64,000 nt of DNA from Microbulbifer sp. THAF38 (lineage in GTDB: Bacteria; Pseudomonadota; Gammaproteobacteria; Pseudomonadales; Cellvibrionaceae), in NCBI RefSeq assembly GCF_009363535.1, contig NZ_CP045369.1, positions 2,367,001 through 2,431,000 on the forward strand, given 5' to 3'. Position 1 is the stretch's first letter, and every line of letters begins with the position of its first letter. The position numbers and the translations under genes are program-made. The notes below the pieces were generated by a model. It did not search any database. It was not told the DNA's origin and saw only the letters and a list, made by a program, of their open reading frames with translations. This document shows positions 18,388 through 27,770 of this stretch, piece after piece.

Positions 18388-20025
18388 GTGGAACGCGAAT
18401 CAATGGAATACGATGTAGTGATCGTGGGTGCCGGTCCGGCCGGATTGGCAGCGGCCTGCCGTATTCGCCAGCTCAATGAAGACGTCTCAGTATGCGTTGT
18501 AGAGAAAGGCTCCGAGGTCGGTGCCCATATTCTCTCTGGCGCAGTTTTTGAGCCAACCGCCCTGAATGAACTCTTCCCAGACTGGAAAGAGCGCGGCGCC
18601 CCGCTGAACACCGCGGTCAAGGGCGACGATATCTACGTTCTGCGTAGCGATGAGAACTCCATCAAAGTCCCCAACATGTTTGTGCCGAGCACCATGCATA
18701 ACGAGGGCAACTATATTATCAGCCTCGGCAACCTGTGCCGCTGGTTGTCCGAGCAAGCAGAAAACCTGGGGGTGGAGATCTTCCCCGGCTTCGCCGCTGC
18801 AGAAGTCCTCTACAACGAAGACGGCTCTGTAAAAGGTATTGCCACCGGCGATATGGGCATTGGTTTGAATGGCGAGCAGAAAGACTCCTATATGCCGGGC
18901 ATGGAGCTGCACGCCAAGTACACTCTTTTTGCCGAGGGCTGTCGCGGCCACTTGGGCAAGCAACTGATCGAGCGCTTCAAGCTGGATACAGATGCCGACC
19001 CGCAGCATTACGGCATTGGCATTAAGGAGATCTGGAAGGTTCCTGCGGACAAACACCAGCAAGGCTTGGTAGTTCACACTGCAGGCTGGCCTTTGGAGCA
19101 GAGCGGCACCCACGGTGGCGGCTTCCTTTATCACCTGGAAGACAACCAGGTTGTGGTTGGCCTGATCACCGATCTTGCCTATAGCAACCCACACGTTAGC
19201 CCCTTTGACGAATTTCAGCGCTACAAGCACCATCCGGTAATCAAACAATACCTGGAAGGTGGCCAGCGTGTCGCCTACGGTGCGCGTGCCATTGTCAAAG
19301 GCGGACTGCAATCTCAACCGAAGATGACTTTCCCCGGCGGCCTGCTGATCGGTGACAACGCCGGCACCCTCAACTTCGCCAAGATCAAAGGTAATCACAC
19401 CGCGATGAAGTCCGGTATGATCGCCGCCGAGTCTGTTGTGGAAGCCCTTGCCGCAGAGCGCACGAGCGAAGAGCTGACCGACTACACCGCCAAGTATCGC
19501 GATAGCTGGGCCTGGAAAGAACTGCATATGCAGCGCAACTTCGGCCCGGCGCAGCATAAGTGGGGCAACATCCTCGGTTCTGCTTACGCATTTGTCGATA
19601 TCAATATATTTAAAGGTAAGCTGCCTTGGACCCTGCGCGACACCAAAGCGGATCACGCACAGATGAAGCCTGCTGCAGACTGCGCAAAGATTGATTACCC
19701 CAAGCCCGATGGCGTACTCAGCTTTGACAAACTGTCCTCTGTGTTTATTTCTAATACCAACCACGAGGAAGATCAGCCCTGTCACCTGACCCTAAAGGAT
19801 CCGGAGATCCCGCTGAACCACAATCTGCCAATCTATGATGAACCGGCTCAGCGCTACTGCCCCGCAGGCGTCTACGAAGTGGTTGAAGATGCTAATGGCA
19901 AGCGCTTCCAGATTAACGCGCAGAACTGCGTACACTGTAAGACCTGTGATATCAAAGACCCAACCCAGAATATTGTCTGGATTACTCCGGAAGGTGGCGG
20001 CGGCCCCAACTACCCAAATATGTAA
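18388..20025 (+). CDS. Electron transfer flavoprotein-ubiquinone oxidoreductase
   Basis: 545 residues from the GTG at 18388, chosen because GAGGAG lies about six bases upstream; the frame opens at a TTG at 18361 and has an internal ATG at 18403. An N-terminal Rossmann FAD motif (DVVIVGAGPAGLAAACRI) leads, a ubiquinone/membrane region lies in the middle, and a C-terminal 4Fe-4S domain has CPAGVYEVV and CVHCKTCDIKDP. It passes electrons from reduced ETF to the quinone pool at the inner membrane. Divergent from etfBA, forming one functional module. Confidence 0.96.
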   Translation: MERESMEYDVVIVGAGPAGLAAACRIRQLNEDVSVCVVEKGSEVGAHILSGAVFEPTALNELFPDWKERGAPLNTAVKGDDIYVLRSDENSIKVPNMFVPSTMHNEGNYIISLGNLCRWLSEQAENLGVEIFPGFAAAEVLYNEDGSVKGIATGDMGIGLNGEQKDSYMPGMELHAKYTLFAEGCRGHLGKQLIERFKLDTDADPQHYGIGIKEIWKVPADKHQQGLVVHTAGWPLEQSGTHGGGFLYHLEDNQVVVGLITDLAYSNPHVSPFDEFQRYKHHPVIKQYLEGGQRVAYGARAIVKGGLQSQPKMTFPGGLLIGDNAGTLNFAKIKGNHTAMKSGMIAAESVVEALAAERTSEELTDYTAKYRDSWAWKELHMQRNFGPAQHKWGNILGSAYAFVDINIFKGKLPWTLRDTKADHAQMKPAADCAKIDYPKPDGVLSFDKLSSVFISNTNHEEDQPCHLTLKDPEIPLNHNLPIYDEPAQRYCPAGVYEVVEDANGKRFQINAQNCVHCKTCDIKDPTQNIVWITPEGGGGPNYPNM

Positions 20026-20038
20026 GCAGTTTGCTTTC

Positions 20039-20061
20039 TGGCGCCTTCGGGCGCCATTTTT
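20039..20061 (+). terminator. Rho-independent terminator after ETF-QO
   Basis: 7-bp stem TGGCGCC/GGCGCCA closed by a UUCG tetraloop and followed by five T. Confidence 0.9.
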
Positions 20062-20154
20062 GTATCCGTATTATTGGCCAGCTCTTGGAAGAACGCGGAA
20101 CAGAATGAACTCCTGCTTTCAGATACTGGAAGCAGGAGTTACCTGGAGAAAAAA

Positions 20155-22884
20155 TCAGAATTTATATTGAGCGCTCAAAGCGAAGGTCTGGCCCGGTTTT
20201 TCTTCAAACACGATGACACTGTCACGTTCAATCTCAATGGATTCATTTAATAAATTTTGCATTTTCGCTTTTATTGTTACCTTTTCTGTTGGGTACCAGG
20301 AATAAGTCAAATCCAACGAGTGGAATGGCTGCTCATAAGAATCTGGATCCGGATTACGCCCTGCAAGGTGTAGACGTTCACCAAATACGTTATAACCCAG
20401 TGTTGCAGAATGGTTGCCATCTGGGCTATCAAAGCCCAATAACATATTCACAACATATTCGGATGCCCCAGTCATTTCCCGAACCGGACTTGTAGGTGCA
20501 TCGGCCTCCTCTCCAGCAACCAACTCGGTCTCCTGTAGAGTGACATTACCCTGCACAAAGAAGCTATCCATAAAGCCACCGAGGAAACCCAACTGCTTCA
20601 TGCCTTCGATTTCAATACCGTTAATTTCTCCAGACTCGGCATTAATAATTTCCCTGGCAACATTCGTATCACTGGAAGCCGCCTCAAAGAACTCGATTGG
20701 ATCAATCACATCCTTATAAAAAGCGGACACCGTTAAGCTATCTCCACTATCAAAGAACCACTCGGCACGCAGATCATAATTATGAATTTCGGAGGGCCTA
20801 ACGTTGGGATTACCCTTCACCTGCTCATCGGTAATAGGATCAATATAAAACGCATCAGTGATCTCACGAAGATCGGGTCGAACGGCCGTTTTCGATACTC
20901 CAAAACGGAGCTGGAAGGTCTCCGCCCAAAATGCCCCCATATAAGTCAGAGAGAAAGAGGGATAAATATCGTCCTCAGCATAAACCGCTTCCAACAGGTC
21001 ATCTGGGTCTGTTGTTACCTGAGGGTCACTGATGGAGTAGCCATAAGGGTTCCATTCAAGTGCTACCTGACTGTAATCCTCCCAGCGGGCTCCAGCGGAA
21101 ACCCGCCAGGTTTCAAAAAATGTCCAATCAAGCTTACCAAATACTGCATCTGTAGCCGTAGCTGCTAAATAGCTTTGCTTGTTACTTCCCGCCAAGTCGA
21201 AAACGTAGTCATTGCCATTGCTGGTGATATTTTCATCATTAAATACCTCGCCCAGTGGGCCAGCTAGTACATTTTCGTTAGCCACACTGAAGATATCTAG
21301 GCGCAGCTCAGTTTGCTTGTAGGAGCGCCCCTTCTCCATCCTCGCGAAGCCGCCCGTCAATTCCAAACTTGAAGATGAAAACTCTAGAGGCAAGACGACT
21401 GACCAACCGTAATTTTTGACTTCGTCTTCAAGCTCAGTAAATCGGAATCCTGCACTTCGAGAACCCCTGCTGACCTTAGAGCTAAGCACTTCACCCGTCG
21501 TAGGATCAGTAACTGTATCGGAAATGACGTCGACCTGATTAGGTATATCTGTAGTCGCTGTTGCATCCGAATAAAACCAATCAACAACCACCTCTTCCGG
21601 AACCCAATTGAGGAGGTCAAAGGGCATAAGAGTTTTGGTCTCAGGCCCAAGAGAGTGACTGCCCTTGACCTGATTCAGGGCTAGCTCTCTCTCTTCATAC
21701 TTCAGCAAATACTCACGATAACCAGAACCGTCCGACACCTGTCGATTCTCATTAAAGTAATCAGTAATAGAGGTTTCATCATCAGTATTGCGTAGAAATA
21801 TACTCGTAGTTTCAATCACATGCTCATCAGCAAAGCGTATACCTAAATTTAAATTCCCACTGATATCCACTGAATAAGTTGACTTGCTACGATTATTCAT
21901 TTGCTCTTTGGGGGCACCAAAGCTGCGTAGGGTTCTCTCAGACTCCCTCCACTTACTTTTATAAGAAGCTCCAGCCAGAAATCCCAACTCCCAATGATCA
22001 TTGAGGGAAAAACGATTGCCTACACTCGCTTTCACATCCCTATCCAGATCACTGGAATCCTCTTCGATAGAAATATCACGATTGAGATTTAAGGCCAGTT
22101 CACGATTTAGCGCTTGGGCTGCATCATCGGCCTCCTGCTCACTGGCATACTGATTTCCCTCCTCGACCAGAATTTTTCTGATATCGGAGACACCCAAGCC
22201 TCCCCTGAAGCGTTTTAGCGCTGCAGATATTTCTCCAGGGAGTGCCCTGGTACCATCATCAGTTCCGTAGATGTCATCATCCCCACCTTGATAACTCAGA
22301 ACCTCACCGCTGGTTTCCGTATTGCTTCCTGTGCCTAACTCTACAGAATAAGTCAGGTCATCGGGAATTCCCTTTGTGCGAATGTCCACATTGCCACCGC
22401 CAAAGCTAGCAGCCTGATCAGCAGAGTAACTCTTCTGAACAGCCAGGGAGTCCACTATAGAAGTAGGGAATAAATCGAGGGGAATCACATTTCGGGTCAG
22501 GTCCGGTGAGGGTACTGTCGCACCATTTAGCGTGGTACTTGAGTAGCGCTCCCCCAATCCACGTACATAGACGAACTTATCACTCACGAGCGACAGTCCT
22601 GACACCCTGCGCAACGCAGCCGCCACTGTAGAATCCCCTACCCGTCCGATCATCTCGGCACCAAGGATATCGGTGACCACCTCCTCTTCCAGGCGCTCAC
22701 TGACCAGGGCCTCCGCGGAGTCCCGCAAACGCCCCTGAACTACCACTTCTTCAATCCCTTGTGCTGTACCAGTGCTTTCTTCCACCAAATCCGCATCCTG
22801 GGCAAATACGCCAGGAGCCATAGCAGAGGCCGCGGTAATACCGATCACCAACGGCAGTCTCTGGAAATTTTCATATTTAGCCAT
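20155..22884 (-). CDS. TonB-dependent receptor
   Basis: 909 residues. The signal peptide ends near GVFAQDAD. A TonB-box-like stretch GIEEVVVQGRLRDS leads into the plug (AALRRVSGLSLVSDKFVYVRGLGERYSSTTLNGATVP region, residues ~90-130). The barrel ends in FALSAQYKF with terminal Phe. The conserved YVRGLGERY plug sequence is typical of a broad gammaproteobacterial receptor family whose substrates are mostly unknown. It lies 121 bases downstream of a lipoprotein gene in the same direction; the pair is probably coregulated, with a hairpin between them that may lower receptor transcription. Confidence 0.92.
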   Translation of the reverse strand: MAKYENFQRLPLVIGITAASAMAPGVFAQDADLVEESTGTAQGIEEVVVQGRLRDSAEALVSERLEEEVVTDILGAEMIGRVGDSTVAAALRRVSGLSLVSDKFVYVRGLGERYSSTTLNGATVPSPDLTRNVIPLDLFPTSIVDSLAVQKSYSADQAASFGGGNVDIRTKGIPDDLTYSVELGTGSNTETSGEVLSYQGGDDDIYGTDDGTRALPGEISAALKRFRGGLGVSDIRKILVEEGNQYASEQEADDAAQALNRELALNLNRDISIEEDSSDLDRDVKASVGNRFSLNDHWELGFLAGASYKSKWRESERTLRSFGAPKEQMNNRSKSTYSVDISGNLNLGIRFADEHVIETTSIFLRNTDDETSITDYFNENRQVSDGSGYREYLLKYEERELALNQVKGSHSLGPETKTLMPFDLLNWVPEEVVVDWFYSDATATTDIPNQVDVISDTVTDPTTGEVLSSKVSRGSRSAGFRFTELEDEVKNYGWSVVLPLEFSSSSLELTGGFARMEKGRSYKQTELRLDIFSVANENVLAGPLGEVFNDENITSNGNDYVFDLAGSNKQSYLAATATDAVFGKLDWTFFETWRVSAGARWEDYSQVALEWNPYGYSISDPQVTTDPDDLLEAVYAEDDIYPSFSLTYMGAFWAETFQLRFGVSKTAVRPDLREITDAFYIDPITDEQVKGNPNVRPSEIHNYDLRAEWFFDSGDSLTVSAFYKDVIDPIEFFEAASSDTNVAREIINAESGEINGIEIEGMKQLGFLGGFMDSFFVQGNVTLQETELVAGEEADAPTSPVREMTGASEYVVNMLLGFDSPDGNHSATLGYNVFGERLHLAGRNPDPDSYEQPFHSLDLTYSWYPTEKVTIKAKMQNLLNESIEIERDSVIVFEEKPGQTFALSAQYKF

Positions 22885-22932
22885 TACACGGGCCTCTTAT
22901 CATTCCTATTTTTAGGTGTTAAAACCAAACAA

Positions 22933-22962
22933 GGCGCCGACCCCATCAGCGAAGGCGGCGCC
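22933..22962 (-). terminator. Hairpin between lipoprotein and TonB receptor genes
   Basis: 7-bp GC stem GGCGCCG/CGGCGCC with a 16-base loop, followed on the minus strand by TTGTTTGGTTTT. It may be a terminator or attenuator for the lipoprotein transcript ahead of the receptor gene. Confidence 0.6.
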
Positions 22963-23005
22963 CTGCAGGTTCAGGAGAAATACTCCTAACAATCCCTAAA
23001 GCTAA

Positions 23006-24655
23006 TTATTCAAACCAAAGAGGCTGTGCACGGCTGCCCTGGTGAAGGCCGTAAGTCCAACCTTGGGTCCAGTCAGTGCCATTTATGTCGAGGGCACCCA
23101 AGTAGGCGCGTTCAAACGCAGTTACAGTAGGCACGGCATCATTGATACGCTGTTGATCGGCAGCCACCGTATAGATTGCAGGGGTACCGTCTAGCAAAAT
23201 AAAATTGGTATCAATACCGATGGTTGGGCTCATCGCACCAGAAATCGGAGCAAACTGGTTACCGTTATCTTCAGCCCAGGCCGCTAAATCGAATGAAGCT
23301 TCATCGGTTTTAGTGCGATCTTCACAAGCGAAAATGTTAGAAGTCAGGGCCAGCTCTGTTCCAGAGGTCGCTTCGTTACGGGTTTGGGCACTTTCCATAC
23401 GCAAACAGTAGTTGCTACCATCATCTGCCGTTTCGTCAGCTTTAAATGAGGCAACGATTATGGAGTTTGTAATCATTGGGTAAATACCCTCACGCAAGCG
23501 CCACCCAGCACCCGGATCATGCGTACCTTCTTTTTGAGCAGAAACGATACAAGTCAGACCATCAATCATAGGGCGGCTGTTAAGCCCTTGGTTAATCAGT
23601 GCGGTGTAATCAATCGTGTCTTCATAAGAACCGATTCCATCCGCCTCAATACAGTGGTTGCCATCATTTTCACTCTGAATCACCAGGGCATTGGTGATAC
23701 TTCCGCGGTAACCTTCGTCAATATCGATTGAGTCATCTCGCACATAAAGAGCAACATAATTATTAACATCTACCGCACCGCCAAAGAACTCAATCCCATC
23801 ATCAAAAGTGGAATAAGCCTGCAAATTGTTTACCACAGTCCCACTCCCAACCGCATCAAATGAGATACCATTGAGTTCATCACCACTAGCGACCAAAGCT
23901 CCAGTATGTTTTACGACGACATAGGAAAGCTCACCAGAGTTATCCGCATTGTTATCACCACCGTAGTATGAAGTGTTATCGTCAGTAGACCCCTCGGCAG
24001 CAACATGACATTCTCCCTCCAGGTCCAAATCTCCGCCGTCAATAGAGCCTTTATATTTACATTTATTGGTGACACCAAAACCATTGATAACCATTCCACC
24101 CCACTGGGATACTGCATCAGCAGTTACAGTGCCGCGAACATCCGTTTCGGAGGTGAAAGTAATTGGTGCGGATTCAGTACCACGGGCAAAAACTTGCGAG
24201 CCACGATTCACGACCATAAAAGCCGAGTTATCCTTGAACGCAACGGTTGTCCCAGCCTGTATCTCCAGCTTCACGCCATCTCCACCCTTGGCGATACCAG
24301 CGGCCTGTAAGTCGGCATCACTAGAGAAATTTTCACCAACGAAAAGACTACCATCAAAAATATGAGCTCCACCTTCTGAAAGAGCCGGGAGGTATAAATC
24401 TTCAGTTAAAGGATTGGATGCAGAAACAAAATCGGTTCCATATCGACAGTTACCACTCTCGTAGGTACCTTGCACGCCAGAGCTTTCGATCATTGCACAG
24501 GGATTTTCTGAAGAACCGCTTCCAGAATTATCAACAGAGTTATCGACTGAATTATCCACGGTCTTAGGCTCGACGCTGACACCACCACCATCACAACCCG
24601 CCAATAAAGCCGTAATTACGGCAGCCAGGACAACTCGATTTTGTATACGCTTCAT
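23006..24655 (-). CDS. Secreted lipoprotein, predicted beta-helix-like, paired with TonB receptor
   Basis: Starts at the ATG at 24655, directly after AGGGGGGAGT; the frame continues upstream to 24790 without an SD. 549 residues. Lipoprotein signal MKRIQNRVVLAAVITALLAGC with lipobox LLAGC, then a disordered Val/Asp/Asn/Ser linker with three copies of VDNS. The body has repeated short strands (AGTTVAFKDNSAFMVVNRGSQ, GTESAPITFTSE, DDSIDIDEGYRGSITNALVI) that suggest a right-handed beta-helix. Cys pairs occur in NPCAMIESSG and SGNCRYG. Function unknown; the neighbouring receptor suggests surface capture of a TonB substrate. Confidence 0.7.
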   Translation of the reverse strand: MKRIQNRVVLAAVITALLAGCDGGGVSVEPKTVDNSVDNSVDNSGSGSSENPCAMIESSGVQGTYESGNCRYGTDFVSASNPLTEDLYLPALSEGGAHIFDGSLFVGENFSSDADLQAAGIAKGGDGVKLEIQAGTTVAFKDNSAFMVVNRGSQVFARGTESAPITFTSETDVRGTVTADAVSQWGGMVINGFGVTNKCKYKGSIDGGDLDLEGECHVAAEGSTDDNTSYYGGDNNADNSGELSYVVVKHTGALVASGDELNGISFDAVGSGTVVNNLQAYSTFDDGIEFFGGAVDVNNYVALYVRDDSIDIDEGYRGSITNALVIQSENDGNHCIEADGIGSYEDTIDYTALINQGLNSRPMIDGLTCIVSAQKEGTHDPGAGWRLREGIYPMITNSIIVASFKADETADDGSNYCLRMESAQTRNEATSGTELALTSNIFACEDRTKTDEASFDLAAWAEDNGNQFAPISGAMSPTIGIDTNFILLDGTPAIYTVAADQQRINDAVPTVTAFERAYLGALDINGTDWTQGWTYGLHQGSRAQPLWFE

Positions 24656-24713
24656 ACTCCCCCCTAAAGGAATTAATATCCAAAATATGAGCAGTCTATG
24701 AATATTGATCACA

Positions 24714-24735
24714 GTTTTTACTTGCAGGTAAAAAC
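24714..24735. promoter_or_regulatory. Dyad operator candidate upstream of lipoprotein/TonB pair
   Basis: Perfect inverted repeat GTTTTTAC-N6-GTAAAAAC, 59 bases upstream of the lipoprotein ATG in an otherwise AT-rich leader. This spacing is compatible with a dimeric repressor or activator; the regulator is unknown. Confidence 0.45.
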
Positions 24736-25056
24736 TTGAAATCAAATAATTGACTGCCTGAACACTATGTTTGTTTTTACGCCTAAGCAAATAGGACGGA
24801 GGGGAGTGTAGAAACGGCGTGTTGCGAATTTGTTAACTTTTTATATATTTTCAGTAATTTTTGCAATAGAGACTGGAAGTTTACATTTAATGGTATTTTT
24901 TATTTCCCTTGGATTTACAAACGCTTTCAGAAAAATGAAAGAAATATAAAAGCCAGTAAATCTTGCCAATTTGCACAAGACTTCAAAGACATAAAAGAGA
25001 TGTGGAAAGTTATGAATCTAGGCAGAAGTTACGTTAAAGGCAATTTCAAGAGAGGC
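24736..25056. other. AT-rich intergenic region
   Basis: No convincing ORF. It presumably contains the leftward promoter of the lipoprotein/TonB receptor pair; nothing further could be assigned. Confidence 0.4.
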
Positions 25057-25107
25057 TTATCTAAGTAGTTAGATAAACCTGGGGGAATAGAAAACAACCC
25101 CAGGTTT
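25057..25107 (-). terminator. Tandem hairpins after the TetR/DUF1285 operon
   Basis: 10-bp stem AAACCTGGGG/CCCCAGGTTT (25075-25107) next to a perfect 8-bp inverted repeat TTATCTAAgtagTTAGATAA (25057-25076). Both lie downstream of the DUF1285 stop on the minus strand. The U-tract is weak, so this is a probable rather than classic terminator. Confidence 0.55.
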
Positions 25108-25122
25108 AGAAAAGGGCGTTTG

Positions 25123-25767
25123 TTAATATGAACCCAAAAGAAATTCGCCACCCGCACTGCGTATAAACAGCTGTCCAGAGCCATTTTCGCCCAGCCTTCT
25201 CTCTTCTGCCCAATCTACTAGCTGGTAGAAGACATCACGGGAAACCCTAGCCATTAGGCCATTTCGGGCTTCCACGTAGGGGACTGGCTGCGGAGGTGTG
25301 CCGAATTCTTGCAGCTGCCAATTGCTATCTTTATTCAGCTCGATAACATCGCCCAGACTCGTGGTAAATAACAGCCGCTGATCTTCACTCTCTGAGGTGC
25401 TGCGCGCAACCTGAGTGGCTACAAAAGGGACATCCTCGACCTGTATCCGTAGCTTTTCGACAGGGGTGACCAAAAAGTACTCGTCCCCTTCTCTTTTCAA
25501 GATGCTGGCAAATAACTTCACCAGTGGCTGCCGGCGAATCTCGGTACCTTCATGGATCCAACGGCCATCACTTTTGATCACCATATCCATGTCGCCACAG
25601 AAGTCCGGGTCCCACCGGTCAACCGGAGGGTGCCCGTGGAACTCCTCTTGCAACTTCTGCAGTTGCTGAAAAAGTGGCTCAGCCAAAGGAGGACCCCGCA
25701 GTGTCGCCAGAGTGGCCACTCTCCACAGGTTTGCGCTGCGAGGTGTCACCAATATGTACCCCCACAT
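25123..25767 (-). CDS. DUF1285 domain protein
   Basis: The frame runs from 25767, but the true start is uncertain: the first ~27 codons overlap the TetR gene and the conserved part begins near PLAEPLFQQLQ, so a TTG at 25686 or another start near the TetR stop is likely. The rest contains PPVDRWDPDFCGDMDMVIKSDG and IRRQPLVKLFASILKREGDEYFLVTPVEK, typical of DUF1285. Function unknown. Overlap with the regulator gene implies cotranscription and translational coupling. Confidence 0.75.
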   Translation of the reverse strand: MWGYILVTPRSANLWRVATLATLRGPPLAEPLFQQLQKLQEEFHGHPPVDRWDPDFCGDMDMVIKSDGRWIHEGTEIRRQPLVKLFASILKREGDEYFLVTPVEKLRIQVEDVPFVATQVARSTSESEDQRLLFTTSLGDVIELNKDSNWQLQEFGTPPQPVPYVEARNGLMARVSRDVFYQLVDWAEERRLGENGSGQLFIRSAGGEFLLGSY

Positions 25768-26356
25768 CCATAATGAACTCCATCAACCCCTCACGATCTT
25801 CGATCACATCGGCAAAGGATTTGGAGTGGTAGAGTTCAACGGCGCCCTGGACTAGAGCCCAGTAGGTTGAATAGTAATAATACGCAGGCACCTTCTTCAG
25901 CATGCCCTGCTCTATCCGGCGCTCAAACACGCGGTTCAAGGCCGAAGTGTTGGAGTTTCGGATAGCGTGTAATTCTGAAATCATCTCTGGGGCCAGGTTA
26001 AGAGAGATAATCTTCTCTTCCAAGCGCTGAAATAGGCGATCCTTGCCGGGATCGGCCATACGGGATTCAAAGTAAGCACGAGCGGGTGCGGTGATATCAC
26101 CTTTCTCCGCATTCTCAACCGCAACCTTAAGGCGTTCTGCCAGGGACTTTTCATAGTCCATCAGCAAGCGCATATAGATTTCAGTTTTAGATATAAAGTG
26201 CTTATAGATAGTGCCTTTGCCGATATCTACACGCTCAGCAATCTGCTCGACCGTGACCTTTTCTTCACCATGCTCCAGCAGAAGCTCCAGAGCCGCATCC
26301 AGGATGCGCTGCTCTCGCGCGCGAAACCTCTGAACCTTCTCTTTTGCCTTATCCAT
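25679..26356 (-). CDS. TetR-family transcriptional regulator
   Basis: Start taken at the ATG at 26356 (CGGAAGT just upstream). The frame opens at 26407, but that ATG lies inside a 14-bp palindrome that looks like an operator. About 225 residues. N-terminal helix-turn-helix ILDAALELLLEHGEEKVTVEQIAERVDIGKGTIYKHFISKTEIYMRLL region (residues ~15-60), then a ligand-binding domain. TetR proteins next to DUF1285 and tesB often control lipid genes, but the target here is inferred only. Confidence 0.85.
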   Translation of the reverse strand: MDKAKEKVQRFRAREQRILDAALELLLEHGEEKVTVEQIAERVDIGKGTIYKHFISKTEIYMRLLMDYEKSLAERLKVAVENAEKGDITAPARAYFESRMADPGKDRLFQRLEEKIISLNLAPEMISELHAIRNSNTSALNRVFERRIEQGMLKKVPAYYYYSTYWALVQGAVELYHSKSFADVIEDREGLMEFIMDVGVHIGDTSQRKPVESGHSGDTAGSSFG

Positions 26357-26403
26357 ACTTCCGACCTTCTCTGCCCGTAATGTTGGGGACTGAAATTGAC
26401 TAT

Positions 26404-26417
26404 TCATTCATGAATGA
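26404..26417. promoter_or_regulatory. Candidate TetR operator
   Basis: Perfect 14-bp palindrome TCATTCATGAATGA, 48 bases upstream of the chosen regulator start. Position and symmetry fit autoregulation by the adjacent TetR protein. Confidence 0.5.
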
Positions 26418-26741
26418 TAGGCAATTCGAGTCGCTTGGAAAAGAGAATCGGGAAATTAGCCTAGAAAATACGCCCAAATAGGGATCGCGCCGCCTAATTT
26501 TTACCCTATTGCGACAGTTCGGGCCCCTGCCTGTGGCCGATTAGGTTGTGATAGACCTCTCACCACTAGCACAAAGTATTCGAGAGTGGTGAACCATCAG
26601 CCACTTGGAAACTGGTACTGAAATTAGTGACCGATAATGGTCTTTACGTCATCTGCTGTTATTATCACCCTTCTGGGCAGACCTGCGATACCAGCCCAGT
26701 CAAACCCGACTATCACTAATAGGTAACAGGTAGAGTCGTCC
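26418..26741. other. Divergent intergenic region tetR / tesB
   Basis: No ORF seen. An inverted repeat CACCACT/AGTGGTG lies around 26561-26600. It presumably holds the tesB promoter, which I could not place. Confidence 0.4.
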
Positions 26742-27590
26742 ATGTTGGAAAAGCTGAGCAAACTTCTCGACGTCGAAGAGTTGGATCGCCACCTCTTTCG
26801 CAGCCGCCACCACGTCGAAAATTATCGAAAAGTACTTTTTGGAGGCCAAGTACTTGGCCAAGCCTTAATGGCCGCTGCCCGTACTGTTGAAGATCGCCTG
26901 CCTCATTCCTTGCATGCCTACTTTCTGCGCCCTGGCTCCAGTGAGCTTCCGGTTATTTACGAGGTGGACCCAATCCGCGACGGAGGCAGCTTCACCACCC
27001 GCCGCGTAGTTGCCAAGCAACGCGGACGCGCGATCTTTAATATGTCTGCCTCTTTTCAAATCCAGGAACCCGGCTTTGACCACCAGGCCGATATGCCCAC
27101 TGAAGGTATTCCCGACCCAGAAGGCCTGAAGAACACTCAGCAACTGGCTTTGGAGGCTGGCCTTGTCAGCCCGCAATATGACCAGCGCCGCTATATGATC
27201 GATTTTCGCCCGATAGACCCGCAGAGCTACTTTGGCGCCGAAACCCGTGAGGCCAAGTGTATGTTCTGGCTTCGTGCAGAAGGTGAAATGTCTGATGACC
27301 CCATTGAGCACAGGGCGGCGCTTTGTTATGCCTCTGACATGGGGCTTTTGGGCACCTCCCTACAGCCCCACGACATCTCTCTGTTCGACCCACATCTGAT
27401 GCCGGCCAGTGTTGACCACGCCATGTGGTTTCACCGCAATTTCCGTCTCGATCAATGGCTCTTGTATGTCACCGACAGTCCCTCTGCCTGTGGCGCGCGC
27501 GGATTTACCCGCGGACAGATCTATACCCGCGATGGCGTACTGGTAGCCTCCACCGCACAAGAGGGCCTGATTCGGCAAATTAAAAGTTAA
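26742..27590 (+). CDS. tesB: Acyl-CoA thioesterase II
   Basis: 282 residues, two hot-dog domains. Signatures: FGGQVLGQALMAAARTV, SLHAYFLRPG, YASDMGLLGTSLQPH with the catalytic Asp, and GARGFTRGQIYTRDGVLVASTAQEGLIR with the catalytic Gln. Hydrolyses medium- to long-chain acyl-CoA to free acid and CoA in the cytoplasm. An AGGTAGAG SD lies about seven bases before the ATG. Divergent from the TetR regulator, which may control it. Confidence 0.95.
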   Translation: MLEKLSKLLDVEELDRHLFRSRHHVENYRKVLFGGQVLGQALMAAARTVEDRLPHSLHAYFLRPGSSELPVIYEVDPIRDGGSFTTRRVVAKQRGRAIFNMSASFQIQEPGFDHQADMPTEGIPDPEGLKNTQQLALEAGLVSPQYDQRRYMIDFRPIDPQSYFGAETREAKCMFWLRAEGEMSDDPIEHRAALCYASDMGLLGTSLQPHDISLFDPHLMPASVDHAMWFHRNFRLDQWLLYVTDSPSACGARGFTRGQIYTRDGVLVASTAQEGLIRQIKS

Positions 27591-27598
27591 ATCAATGG

Positions 27599-27626
27599 TT
27601 TACAGTGCAAAATTGGCTGCTATAAT
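27599..27626 (+). promoter_or_regulatory. Promoter of tRNA-Pro
   Basis: TTTACA, 16-base spacer, perfect TATAAT, followed by a GC-rich discriminator (GCCGCCC) as in stringently controlled tRNA promoters. Confidence 0.8.
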
Positions 27627-27662
27627 GCCGCCCACTTCGCTAGTGAAGCGAAACCAATAAGT

Positions 27663-27739
<77 letters not shown>

Positions 27740-27744
27740 GATTT

Positions 27745-27770
27745 AAAAACCCGCTTTTAGCGGGTTTTTT
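27745..27770 (+). terminator. Terminator of tRNA-Pro
   Basis: 10-bp stem AAAAACCCGC/GCGGGTTTTT with loop TTTTA, starting six bases after the tRNA. Confidence 0.95.

Noticed and set aside
18487..19785. 432-residue ORF antisense to the ETF-QO gene
   Set aside because: It mirrors a well-conserved gene on the other strand, has no SD or recognisable domain, and shows translated-antisense composition.
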